From Cystobasidium ongulense (Eukaryota > Basidiomycota > Cystobasidiomycetes > Cystobasidiales > Cystobasidiaceae), in contig BQUP01000006.1 in assembly GCA_022835595.1 (NCBI GenBank), positions 1,129,307 to 1,193,306 on the forward strand: DNA of 64,000 bases. Reading direction: 5' to 3'. The notes under the pieces were generated by a model. It was not told the origin of the DNA and made no database searches. It saw only the letters and a program-made list of their open reading frames with translations. Of this stretch, positions 36,179 to 47,256 are shown piece by piece (position 1 is the stretch's first letter; every line of letters starts with the position of its first letter). The position numbers were made by a program, and so were the translations under genes.

Positions 36179-38500
36179 ATGCCGAACACCGCCCTCAAGG
36201 ACATGTCGCTAGCCTCTCTCCAGCGCGCTCTGAGCCATCCTTCGTCGCAGAGAGCCATCTATGCAGTCCTCCTGGCCGGCGCACTCGGCTCGGCGATCCT
36301 GCCCTCTGTCCTGCCCTCGAGAATCTCATTCTTTGGGATACCACCGCTACATGATGCGTTTGCAAACATCCTCGGCAGCAAAGACACCAAAGAACGCATC
36401 AAGAAACATGGGCTCGAGAAATGGATGGAGAGCGAGAGAGAGTACGCCTGGAAGCGTTTGCTCAAGTGAGTCCCAGTACCGTTGGACTTGCTCGCCCAGC
36501 CTGGTGGCGCAGACTGCAACGCGGGCACCGTTCAAAGCGCCATAGCTCGACAAGATACTATGCTTGCATGCTCAAGGATTGTATTCAATGCGCTTACATG
36601 GTCCGCTCGCACTGCTGTCCTGGCTTCCTACGACCCTCCCCACCTGCGAAAGCGCGCGCTCTCAACAATTAAATTCGAAACCGCGCGCATGACGTAGCGC
36701 GCATTTCAGGCTGGCAGTGTGTCATTTCAAGTAAAGAAAATACTAACATCCCAACTTGGTTTCACTTGTTCCATCTTTTGTCATCAACAGGAACATTTCA
36801 CCAGAAGGTACAGATCCGGGATGTGTAGTAGCATCACCAAGCAAAAAAGATCCAAATTATTGGTATCAATGGACAAGAGATTCTGCAATGGTCTTCAAAG
36901 TGGTAGTCGAATATTGGAAACGCAATTTGAATCCAAACGGTAAACAAGAAACTTTTAATTTAATTATTGATTATATCAATGAAAGTAGGAAAATGCAAAG
37001 AATGGAAACTCCTTCAGGTGGTTTCAAGACTGGTGGTTTGGGAGAAGTTAAATATCATACTGATGGTACCCCTTTTACTGGAAGGTGAGACGATCATTTG
37101 TGGTTTTAAAAGCTTCTTCAAGTTACTTATCTGATATGTATCTTAATTACCTCGCTTGTATAGCTGGGGAAGACCACAAAAGTGAGCTATCCCACCTTTC
37201 GTGACCGACCCATCTAATCTCTAACTTTGAACTTACAGCGATGGACCTGCCTTGAGAGCATCAGCAGTGATTGCATTCTGCAATGAATTACTGGACCAAG
37301 ACTACGACAAATGGCAAGAATGGATCAAGCTGGACATTTACGATTCCTTACCTTTTGAGCAAACTGAAGGTTTGGTAAAGGCTGATCTTGACTATGTCGC
37401 CAAGTGAGTTTGAGAGTTATAACACTGGTCCTGGTAGCCCTTTGATTGTGGCATTATGCTTAGTATTGCCCTGTGTGTCGTAGGGTATGGTCGAAAAATA
37501 ACTTTGATCTATGGGAAGAAGTCGATGCTCAACACCACTTCAATATGCTCATTACTATCCGGGCTATGTACGATGGTGCGCGCTTCGCATCGCGACTAGG
37601 GGATGAAGAGTCTGCATCCAGTTACCTGAAAACAGCAAAGGAGGTTCAAGACTACCTCTCCAACTTTTGGGATAAAGAAAGAGGATACCTCGTGACACAT
37701 TTGGATCATGGAGATCAAAAGAGCAAGAACAGTAACCTTGATACAGCTAATATATTAGGATTCTTACACTCTGGTGATCTCGATGCATGCATCTCCGGCA
37801 CACCAAATGCGACTACTGCATCGGGTGAAAAAAACAAGAATGTTGAATACTTAGGATCAGATAAATCTCTAGTAACTCAAATGAAAATAGCAGATTCAAT
37901 GAGATATGTTTATCCAATTAATGAAAGATATTATTCCAAAGCCAAAGGTAATTTAGGATTTGGTATTGGTAGATATAGAGAAGATGTTTATGATGGAGAT
38001 GGCAAAAGAAAGAATGGAACTGGAAATCCATGGTATTTATGTACACTTGCACATGCTGAATTTTATTATCGTTTAAAACATTATTACAATAATAAAACGA
38101 TTAGTATTAATTCTTTAAATGCTCCTTTTTACCTTCAATTAGGTTACTTTAATCCTAATTCACCGGAAGAAGTAGAATTACTCAATATGGGACAGGAATA
38201 TACTATTGGAATGAAGGAACATGATGATATACTTGATGCTTTTATTAAAAAAGGTGACTCTTTTATGAAAGTTGTCAGAGATCAAGCAAAGTGGAACGGT
38301 GGTCTTTGGGAACAATTCCATAGATTGGACGGTGGTGAAATGGGCGCTCCTAATTTGACGTGAGTCTTCCTAAGTCATATTCTCTGTTATCAATGCTGAC
38401 ATGGCTGATTTCTCCTCTGTGAATTGTGAAAAATAGGTGGAGCTATGCTTCGTTCCTATCGGCTGAACAGGCGCGTAACAGTACTCCAATGTTCAACTAG
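36179..38500 (+). CDS. Glycoside hydrolase family 15 glucoamylase with N-terminal membrane anchor
   Basis: About six exons, roughly 600 residues. The N-terminus (MPNTALKDMSLASLQRALSH) runs into one hydrophobic segment, AIYAVLLAGALGSAILPSVL, likely a signal anchor. The catalytic (alpha/alpha)6 barrel then reads NISPEGTDPGCVVASPSKKD, YWYQWTRDSAMVFKV, PSGGFKTGGLGEVKYH and GPALRASAVIAF. The general acid lies in FDLWEEVDAQHHFNMLI and the general base in GLWEQFHRLDGGEMGAPNLT, followed by WSYASFLSAEQAR. GH15 enzymes release glucose from the ends of glycogen or starch; with no starch-binding domain and an anchor, a vacuolar or wall role like yeast Sga1 is likelier than secretion. Exons in 36790-38350 are strikingly AT-rich at third codon positions compared with exon 1, as in several neighbouring genes. 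Confidence 0.93.
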
Positions 38501-39020
38501 GGTTTATCGAAGGGATCCCAGGAATGAAGATGGCATTGTTGACTCGACGAAGACAATCAGTTGGACTCAGACTATAGTGCCGAGTGAATAGTAGCTGCTA
38601 GGAAGAAAGCAGCCGTCATCGTTAAATTGCGCTGCAGAGATATCTAGTCAGAGATATGTAACGTAGGAATCAGTTTGCAAACCTATAGAAGATGCCCAAA
38701 TAGCGTGTCATGATTGAAAAAGGAAGAGACAGTCGCCGTTCGCACCTCGTAGAAAGGCATGCTAGCTCTTGAAGCGGATTGTGCATCATCAGCTGGTGTG
38801 AGCCGAGCACAGCTTGGCAAGCAACTCCTCGTATTCACTTTGTGTTCTTCCATTCTTCATCATCACATGAAAAGCTGGTATTGCTCATAGATCATGCATC
38901 GAAAGTGAGGGATATGCAGACAACGGAAACAAAAGGTAGAAATTGTTGACAAAAAAGGAAGAGCCAGATTTTCCCAATGAGGTGATATGAGTTCCCCCTT
39001 CTTTGTCCGATAATCCTTTC
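38501..39020. other. Convergent intergenic gap
   Basis: About 520 bp between the glucoamylase and eS17 stops. No conserved open frame or RNA gene recognised; both 3' UTRs should lie here. Confidence 0.45.
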
Positions 39021-40147
39021 TTAGTCTCTGCGTTGACGGCCACCGGCGCCTGGGACGTTGCGTCGGTTTGATGTGTAAGTGGTAGCGGCGACTGGGGCGG
39101 AGACTTGGACTGGGAGAGCGTCCATGCCGATTGAGCGGAGGAGTTCCTGTTTATTGTAAAAGTAGTCAGTATGAGATGGAAACTTGGATAGGAATGATTC
39201 AAACGGTGAAACGCACCTTGGTGTCTGGGTCGACCTCGAGTGGGTTGGCGGTAGTATCGAGAGCGGAAACTTCTGGTACGTAGTTCTGTATCGCAGCCAG
39301 TCAGTATGCGCTCATGTGGAAGAAGATAGACCTCTTGAGATCGTGTAACAACTCACATCCTTGCGCTCACGCTCCTCCTCCTGGAGCTTGAAAGAGATAC
39401 CTCTGACGGGTCCTTTTTGAATTCTCTTCATCAAATGAGTGGTGAAACCAGCAATCTTGTTTCTCAATCTCTTTGAAGGAATAATAGCGACTTCATCGCA
39501 AATTCTCTTGTTGGTGTGGAAGTCCAATGTTAATCGAGGATAGTACTTCTCGATTAGAACTCGAGAGGCTCTCTTGGAGGTTTTCGTGCGTACTCGACCC
39601 TGATATCGAGGGAAACAAGTGTATATAATCATTAGTATTGTACTCTGAATGAAGTAGGCGCACCGCGTGGAATCGTAGGGTTGGGCAGGCTGAGGCAGGC
39701 TGATGGACTACTGGACTGGGCTCTTCAAGACACGGTAGGGCGTGTAGAGTTGATGCGTGACACGTTCGTGTGAAGACTGTTGCTGCTCCTATGACATGTA
39801 TCCAACGTTTCGCCAGATGCAACGAGAGCATTGTCTTGCTGCCGCCTTTATTGCACTATGCACAATGCTGGCTGCCACGGTGTAACGTGTCTTGCAAGGC
39901 TGCCAATGCGAATGGACGGGTCGCTTCGTTGGGAGCATGTATGGCGTGGTATGACCAGCAGCGTGTCTATGCTCTCTCCCACTCTTGCATGCATGTCCTC
40001 TATTGCTGATTCCCAATTGACGCCTTGATGTTGCTCGTCCGTCCGTCCCTGCAGTACGTCCACCAGCCTGACCTGACCCGACCCGACCCAACCCAACCCA
40101 ATTCCCTCCACGCAGCATCGCCCAACGAGCGTGTGTCCACTGACCAT
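39021..40147 (-). CDS. RPS17: Small ribosomal subunit protein eS17 (RPS17)
   Basis: The protein reads [80 protein letters not shown], then [11 protein letters not shown] and a C-terminus ending [15 protein letters not shown], about 146 residues. Exon 2 begins after ...CTCGATATCAG with a GGT codon, so the ATG must be a lone-codon first exon. The only ATG followed by a donor in the upstream 550 bp is at 40147 (ATG|GTCAGT), giving a first intron of about 545 nt. Fungal ribosomal protein genes often have exactly this ATG-then-long-intron layout. Further introns follow RKD and DTK. The intron contains a G-rich pentamer array. The protein is an essential 40S head component. Product certain; start inferred. 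Confidence 0.93.
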
Positions 40148-40577
40148 GATGAACGATGAGACTAGTCTTGACAAGTGCGAGGCTGGAGTATCGCTGACGG
40201 GCGTGCTGGTCTCGAGCGACTTGGCTGGATTCGAGGTGCGCTGGATTTCCTTCCGCGATCATCTGAGCCTTCCTCGAGGCGCGCAGGCAGGCAGGCAGGC
40301 AGGCAGCCTGGACAAGAAGGACACATTGCAGAATACATGCATCGAGGCCCGTCTCATCCAGCACATCCCATACATCCACACACACCCGTACGGAGCACCA
40401 TCAGAGTCTCGCTTTTTGACTAAAGCGCATCCAGTTGACTCTTTTGACTCCGACCTCGACACTCTCGACCTTCGACTTCACTTTTGATCACAGGTGGGTC
40501 CAGTCGAGAAAGAACTTTGACAATGACAATTGTAGCATGCTTACATTGTACTCAACCACAGACAACTATCCATCACC
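40148..40577. promoter_or_regulatory. Shared divergent promoter of eS17 and uS8 genes
   Basis: The 430 bp between two 40S protein start codons should drive both in a coordinated way. It holds a (CAGG)n microsatellite (about 40284-40306), two TGACTC hexamers near 40436-40450, and a strongly pyrimidine-rich stretch up to the uS8 start. Confidence 0.6.
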
Positions 40578-41420
40578 ATGGTCAGAATCTCCGTCCTAGC
40601 CGATGCGCTAAACAACATCTGTGCGTCCTGGTCGTTGTCGCGGGCCAAGCCTTGCTCGTGCAACAGCTCGCTCACCATGACCCTGTACACCTCCAGCCAA
40701 CGCCGAGAAGACCGGCAAGCGTCAGGTCATCATCAGACCCTCGTCCAAGGTCATTGTTAGATTCCTAACTGTCATCCAGAAGAAGGGTGTGTCGCTGTTC
40801 CTATCTAATTCAATGGCAGTGTGACCTGTACTGACGTCTCACCCTTCCTCCAGGATATATCGTACGCTCTTCAACCATGCAAAGCATTCAACAAAGTAAC
40901 AATCACTAACCTTGCCTTATCACACCACAGGATGAATTCGAAGAGATTGATGACCACCGTGCAGGCAAGATTGTCATTCAATTAAACGGAAGAATCAACA
41001 AGTGCGGTGTCATTTCACCAAGATTCAACGTTCAATTAGGTCAAATTGAGAACTGGATCAACATTCTCCTACCTGCCCGTTCGTTCGGTTACATCATCTT
41101 GACTACCTCTGCTGGAATCATGGACCACGAAGAGGCGAGAAGAAAGCACGTTGCCGGAAAGGTGCGTTAATGATCTCAGCAAACCGAGCGAGTAGAGATC
41201 AGCCGAGCGGCCGTGGGCAGTGCATACAGCACGAAGATTGGAGGTTGCGCACTCATCACAAGAGTGTGCCTTCTGCATTGCGTGCACTTTCAGTCCAGGA
41301 GGGCCCTTGCCCACGGAACCGAAGCCTCGCTCGCCATCTCGCTCGCATGCTGTTCTTCCAGTAATGGAAGCAATACTGATCTCTTCTTCTCTCTCACAGA
41401 TCCTTGGATTCGTCTACTAG
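40578..41420 (+). CDS. RPS22: Small ribosomal subunit protein uS8 (RPS22/RPS15A)
   Basis: Spliced product of 130 residues: [45 protein letters not shown], then [80 protein letters not shown] and FVY. This is near-identical to eukaryotic uS8 over its full length. Exon 1 ends in ATC T and splices to CCAACGCC; a very small exon (about YI) follows the KKG intron, and a last intron of about 237 nt (41163-41399) precedes ILGFVY. uS8 sits in the platform of the 40S subunit and binds 18S rRNA helix 21. Confidence 0.96.
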
Positions 41421-41959
41421 ATGTTCTCCTTCAGTCTTCTTTCTTTCGCATGCAGTGTTTTTCCCAATCTCTCCTTGTCGTTTACCCACCAGAAACAATC
41501 AAAAGGGCGCCAACAACGTCGACCTTCCAGCGTGTGCTGCGTATCATGTTCTAACTCCAGCCTAGCCTAGCTTCTTCCGCGTGATTGCTTGTCTTGTTTA
41601 GATCCTGTTTTCACCTCTAGATAGAGTAGATTGGGCTTGTCGTTGGGATGTGATACCGTCGCAATGGAGATTATTAGGCTATCCAGATCATCATATACCT
41701 CACGCTTGAATCATGCCTGTATCGTCTGCGTGTGTATATGTCTACCGTGACTTGCTTGACTTGGGCGATTCCGCCGTCGCTTGCCAGCTCGATCGCCACT
41801 TGTTTACGCGTTGGAAGTGGCAGCTTGCGTTCTTCACCACGCAGTAGCAAGTGACAAGACGCAACAAGCCGCTCGCAGTCACCTCGAAATGCCCATGCTC
41901 GAGGTCTACACCGCCTGAAGGAGTTCCTAGCGGCCTGTCGCTCCCACGTTAACGCGAGA
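41421..41959. other. Intergenic region
   Basis: About 540 bp between plus-strand genes; 3' UTR of uS8 on the left, promoter of the RING gene on the right. No convincing frame or structured RNA. Confidence 0.45.
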
Positions 41960-43832
41960 ATGCCAAAGGTCACGGCGGAGCTGTATTGCTCCATCTGCTT
42001 CAACGATGAAGAGACGCAAGACTGGACGTCTCTGGTAGCATGTGGTGGGTAGCCTGTCTGACTACGGAGAACAAGATCTAGACTGACTTGGTCTTGTCCT
42101 GCCAATTGGCACAAACAGGCCACTTGTTCCATGATGCCTGTATACGACGATGGGTCTCACCACCACCTCCAGTCCCAGGGGAGCGCAAGGTTAAAAAACC
42201 AGATACATGTCCATCATGTAGGACGAAGATAGTTAGACCTTTTGGAAGATCAGATACAAGTAGAGAGAATTCTAGATTTCGAAAGTTGCTATTCAATAGT
42301 GATGTTAGACTGGATCTGAGTTCTAGCCCGGCTAGATTATTACCTTCGGAGAATAGAGTAGGTACCTCATCGAAGAGCACCAAGAGGAATCCGATGGTGG
42401 TTAGAGGGAGTAGTAGTGATGAAGATGAAATGGTACAGCCCGGCAATAGTATACCTGCTCGACAATCTGCGGAGAACGGCGCGATACTTACGGAATCGGA
42501 ATCAGATGCGGAGAATGCACGTCCTGCTCAACGCGCTCATCCGCGTCGTAATGGAGGTGATGCAGGAGAAAGAACGCCGTCGCCGCCAGGTGTAGCTTCC
42601 ACTTCGAACGAAAACAATCGCGACAATGCAACGTTGGGTGAAGCACGTGCCACAATAGCGAGCAAGAATGCTCAATTAGCAAGCTTCCAGGATCGAATAA
42701 CTAAATCAGCTGAAGAATTACAAGTCGCTGTACAATCCCGTAATCAAGCTTTAGAAGAATTACAAGTCATAGAAGCTAGATTGAGAGAGCAGAGTTTGGA
42801 AATTAGGCAAGGAAAAGATGAGATTGCTAGATTAAAAGATGAGAAAAAAGGTCTTTCGAGAACTTTAAGATCTGAAGTTGAAAGAGTGGGAGAATTGAAT
42901 TCTGCTAATAGGAAATTACTTGATGAGATTACCTTGTTGAAGCAGTGAGTTTCTAAGAATTCTTAATTTCGTCTATATCTTGTTGCTGCCTGAACTAATC
43001 ATGCTGCACCACACTCTTTCTCCATCATTTCGAACGCATCAAATCGTAATTAAGAGCACATACCAAGCTTAAAGCTCGCTATCAAGACTTGGAAGAATCT
43101 TTTAATAATACAGTTGATGATCTGACGAGTCGTGCCAAAGAAGCAGAAACATCAAGAGATTCATCCAAGAGTCACTTTACGCGTATACATGATCTGAACA
43201 AGCGCAATGAAGCTAAATTGGACAGGAAAAGACAGCGAATAACTCACCTTGAAGCTGAACTTCAGAAATATCGCGATGCAGATGAAGCTAGACGTAGGGA
43301 TAAAGGAAAAGGAAGAGCAGTAGATCAGGATGAGCTTGAAGGTGAAGAAGAGACATCCTTCAGAGCACCACGCTCTCGTCAAGTATCGAATAGATCAATA
43401 GACGATACATCACTTTTCGTCGATCCTACGAATGAGGACTTTGAGGAATCACTCTTCATCACTCAAATCCCGGATTCAGATGGAGATGAAGCAATGAATA
43501 TCGGAGATGAAGACGAATTCGCAGATCTGGATGCTGTATTGTTAGGTCCGAAACCTATCAAGCGTCCGAAAGCGAATATTGAGAACAGCATCTTTGGGAG
43601 AGATCCCTTGAAGGAGTGGACGAACAGCGAAAATAGCAAAACATCATCCCATCATTCGAAAGCATCCTTATCAAGCGGTGATGTTAAAGATGGAAAGAAG
43701 AGAAGCTTGACTTCATTAAGTAATGCTAGCGATAAATGGGCAGATATGGCTATCTATGGAAGGAATAAGAATGGTAAATCCACAACAGCCGGTGCAGCTG
43801 GAGATAAGAAGAAAGCACGGACTGCATTCTAG
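41960..43832 (+). CDS. RING-finger, coiled-coil protein, TRAIP-like E3 ubiquitin ligase
   Basis: Three exons, about 560 residues. The RING begins at the N-terminus (MPKVTAELYCSICFND), is interrupted by an intron after VACG, and continues HLFHDACIRRWVSPPP and then CPSCRTKIVRPFGRSD: a C3HC4 set with CxxC, CGHxFHxxC and CPxCR. After a Ser-rich acidic linker come two heptad-rich segments (KNAQLASFQDRITKSAEELQ ... NRKLLDEITLLKQ, then KARYQDLEESFNNTVDDLTS ... RQRITHLEAELQKYRD). An acidic region precedes a basic C-terminal tail ending GDKKKARTAF. RING followed by a long coiled coil is the layout of TRAIP, an E3 that unloads CMG helicase and acts at DNA crosslinks; that identity is inferred from architecture and not from strong sequence identity. 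Confidence 0.75.
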
Positions 43833-43853
43833 CGATTAATCCTGTTACACGGT

Positions 43854-44557
43854 TCAGTGAGTGTAGCATTTAGCATCGAGGCTTTCCATTCGTTTCCGCT
43901 TCTGCCGAGAAATATCAGCTCGATTTATCTTCTGTTTGGAGAAGTCGGTCGAATAAGGATATTGCTAGATAAGTTCGGTCAACTGATATTGTCAGAGGTG
44001 CACAATCTTTCCAGAGCTGTTGTTATTTACTTACCTTTCGTCTTCCTCCATATCGTTAAAGACTTCGTCTGGATCCTCATCTTCTGGGCCCAGTTCACCT
44101 CCCTCTTTGAAATCATCACCTACGGATCTCCTGCCGCTGGTGACATCGACAAGCGGCCAAGCTTGAACATTGTTTTGCTTTGTTGTCGACATTCTTGAAG
44201 AAACAATAGGTGAGTCGAAGGGGTCGTTGATGTTTAGTCTATTAATGAATGCGATAGCCTGCATTCCTAGTCTGAAAACATGCCCTGTCTACTCACGTTG
44301 AACGCGCTCTATTGATAGACGTCCAATAGATCATCCCCTGAATAACCGTCTTCGATGAACCCCTTCAGACCAAGGTATAGTTGGGATTGCATAGCAACTA
44401 CATCGAATGACTGCATGGAGGCTATCCTTCCCCAAGGTCCAATGAGCTTCTGCCTGTTATTGAAGATCGAATCCCAGCGGATCCCTTTGATTGCCAGTTT
44501 GAGCACTTCTCTTACAGTCTTGCCGGATGTCCAGGCCAGAAAAGTGTGGCCTGACAT
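43854..44557 (-). CDS. Unknown small protein, acidic then basic C-terminus
   Basis: A predicted gene of three exons or more. Exon A opens at MSGHTFLAWTSGKTVREVLK (44557) and reads on through IFNNRQKLIGPWGRIASMQS and LYLGLKGFIEDGYSGDDLLD. A 62-nt intron with a weak GTCTAT donor links it to AIAFINRLNINDPFDSPIVS, then WPLVDVTSGRRSVGDDFKEG and an acidic run (ELGPEDEDPDEVFNDMEED). A GTAAGT intron joins a basic end (KINRADISRQKRKRMESLDA) with a stop at 43854, only 21 bp from the stop of the facing RING gene. Upstream coding exons may exist (the frame reads GPKRED before Met, preceded by an acceptor at about 44575). I do not recognise the family. Acidic-then-basic tails are common in nuclear proteins, but that is only suggestive. 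Confidence 0.5.
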
Positions 44558-45086
44558 ATCCTCTCTTTTGGGTCCTGCAACAAAGGGAATACGAGCACGT
44601 TAGGAAAGAGTCTTCTCTGTGCATCGACCCAGCCGGTTTGACTCACTGAGTGGTGCACATACGCAGTTATTGCGGGTTGCTACATCTTATTTACAATTAA
44701 AATTTCTAACCTCTTCTATAACAGAGGCGCCGACGCATGAGTATCTACACGAATGCGCGTTTGAGGTGCAAGGCACGGATTCTGCATGTCAGTATCTACA
44801 TGTATCGGTAAGCTCAGACCTTCAACGCATGCGACACCTCCGGCTCATGTTGTCTCGCATCCTCAGATTCCATGCAGCCAATACAAATCATCCACAAGAC
44901 TATATTCATTATGAGCAACAATACAAGACAACCTTCAGAAGACGAACAACAAGATGAGGCTTGCAATCCAGCAAAGCAAGCGAAGTTGCAAAACAGATTC
45001 ATTGAATTGCTTTGATTTACAGATCATTTCATCCCTCAAAGATACCATCAGCATAGATATCACCTAAAGGCTTGCACCTCCTCTAG
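44558..45086. other. Intergenic region or further 5' exons of the unknown gene
   Basis: About 530 bp with no recognisable frame. A possible short coding segment (MESEDARQHEPEVSHALK on the minus strand near 44815-44875) followed by a GTCTGA donor-like site could be an upstream exon of the 43854-44557 gene. Confidence 0.35.
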
Positions 45087-46515
45087 CTAAGCGCTTTTCT
45101 TAGGTCTTCCGGGTTTCCTCTTCTCGCCTTCATCTTTAGTAGCAGCAGCAGATGTCTTCTTAGCAGGACGTCCAGGTTTCTTCTTTTCACCTGCAGTATC
45201 TTCAGTAGTCGTCTTCTTAGGACGACCTGGCTTCCTCTTTTCTGCTCCACCATCCTTGGCAGCAGTCTTTGCAGTCTTTGCCTTTGCAGCTGGTTTCTTT
45301 ACAGCATCCTTCTTCGCGGCTGTTGTCTTTGGCTTGGTAGCAGCTTTCTGCTTCTTTGCAGGTGGTTCCTCTTCATCGTCCTGTTACCGAGCACAAAGAG
45401 TTATTTTGAAGGAAGTCAGCTTCGCTCTCGCTTGAATAGCACAAGCACAAGCATAAATGTGAAGCATAGAGGAACACACCTTCTTATCACGAGCGCTTCT
45501 AGAAGGATTAGTTCTAGAAGCTGGTGTAGCCTCTTTCTTTTCCTTCTTGGACGAAGCTGGCTGCTTTCTCTTGCTACCCGTCTTCTTGTCCTCTACATCT
45601 TCATCATCGTCTTTATCTCCAGCACCATCTCCATTGCTCTTGTTGTCTGCCTTCTTGGATGCAGGCTTAGACTTGCTGGATTCTGACTTCTCTTCAGGTG
45701 CACCCTTCTGAGCCTTGTTCTTATTGTCTCCGGTGTCCTGTAGAGATGGTGTCCATCAAAGAGAGTAGCGAACAGAATGGAGAAGGATAACAAGAGCGTG
45801 TCAGTAATGCGATTTCATCAGTCAAGATACTTCTTTGCTATAGATTCTGGACTGTATGCTTGACAATAGGAGGAGCGACGAAAGCAGGGGGAACTCCCAT
45901 TGTATTTCGCGCAAAATGCGACGGGAAGCAGGGAACAAGCGAGTTCCAAGGTAGGTGGTGGAAGAGTAGTACGTGAAAATGAAAGTAGACCTACCTCGTA
46001 ATCACCACCACGCTTCTCGTACTCTTTAGCCATCTGGGATGCTTCTGTGAGGAGATGAAAGCAGCGTCAGGTCAGATCAGGCAAGAGGTGGCGAGTTGCG
46101 CAAACAGTGATGGCGACAAGGAACGTACTGGATGCAGACCACTGTCCTGGAGCGCCGCCTGGTGATCAATAGGATGTTAGTATCGGTAACGGCTTGCTCG
46201 AGTCCCAACGCATTGCGAGCAGGCGGGCCTTTCATCCATCCATCCATTCATCCATCATCGCGCCTGGATGGCAGACCGAGAGAGAGACGCTCACCATGGC
46301 TGCGCTGCATGACTTCTTCCTTGACTTGCTCTCGGAGCTGTGGGTTTTGTATGCATCAACGTGCATGCTCGTCAGTATATGATAGTGTCGTTGTTGTTTA
46401 CTGTGCAGTATCATCGATGGCCCTGATCATCTGGGGCACCGGGCCACGCTCTGGATGGGACAGCACAACAGCAACCTACCTCTGGGTCAGTGGGTTTGCC
46501 TTTGCTGGATGTCAT
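45087..46515 (-). CDS. AT-hook chromatin protein with N-terminal conserved WSA..AQ.MAKEYEKRGG block
   Basis: Six exons by my reading: MTSSKGKPTDPE, LREQVKEEVMQRSHG, GGAPGQWSAS, then ASQMAKEYEKRGGDYE, a Lys/Ser/Asp-rich exon (DTGDNKNKAQKGAPEEKSES ... NPSRSARDKK) and a last exon rich in Ala/Lys. The last exon lacks an internal ATG but is plainly coding and holds three AT-hook cores: KRKPGRPKKT, KKKPGRPAKK and KRKPGRPKKS (about 45240-45090). GRP flanked by Lys/Arg binds the minor groove of AT-rich DNA. The N-terminal block recurs in small basidiomycete proteins of unknown function, as I recall it. Likely a nuclear architectural protein, HMGA-like in logic. The start at 46515 is the only Met in the first exon. 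Confidence 0.72.
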
Positions 46516-47256
46516 GATGGCTGAGTAGATGTGCGGTGTATCAGAGTCGATGGTTGTGAGCAGTCGAGACCAGCCAGCCTCCAAGGCATCCCTCCAGGTG
46601 TGTGCTCCATCGACGTGATCGAGTCGAGTTGCATCGCTCTTATCAGATATCTAGTGATGTGTTACAGCAGGCATGACACCCTGAAGGCATGCATTATGTG
46701 CGTCTCTGTCCAGACCTGCTATGGACGTGTTGCTGCTGTTGCTGGTGGGCATTCGACAACTAAAGGCCTGCCTGAGATGGAGGACGGTGGTGGACATCCC
46801 ATTCCCATCCATCATGCCCAGGACCGGTACCGCTCATACGATACCGGCTGAGCAATTCTCGGTCCAACTTCACCATCGTGCAACGCTGTCCGAGCTGTCC
46901 AACCCACTCAACCCATCATTGCAGATCTCGGATATCCTCTCGGGTGCCATGCCCGAAGCTCGGCCGACGCTTCTCGCTCCGAGCTGGCAGCCATTCTTTA
47001 CACGAAGCTCTTCGGCGGGCATCACGACACGGGCATGCTGGAGATGGATCACTTCAGCACCTGCCCGAGCTTATATGGGCGAGTATAAATGCGAGTTCCT
47101 TGTCACGGCTCTCCTTCCTGTTCTTCCTGTCATTGATTAGGTCAACTGCGCCAAAGCGCCTCTGGAATCTTCGATCACCAAAGCGCTTCCCATAACTGTT
47201 GAACCTGCATATCAACAGGCTTTCCACCTCTTCTCGGTTCGCTCACTGTAGTCGAG
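46516..47256. promoter_or_regulatory. Divergent intergenic region, AT-hook gene / MFS transporter
   Basis: A 740-bp gap between opposed starts. Several short open frames exist on the plus strand but none carries recognisable content. Two separate promoters fit easily. Confidence 0.4.
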
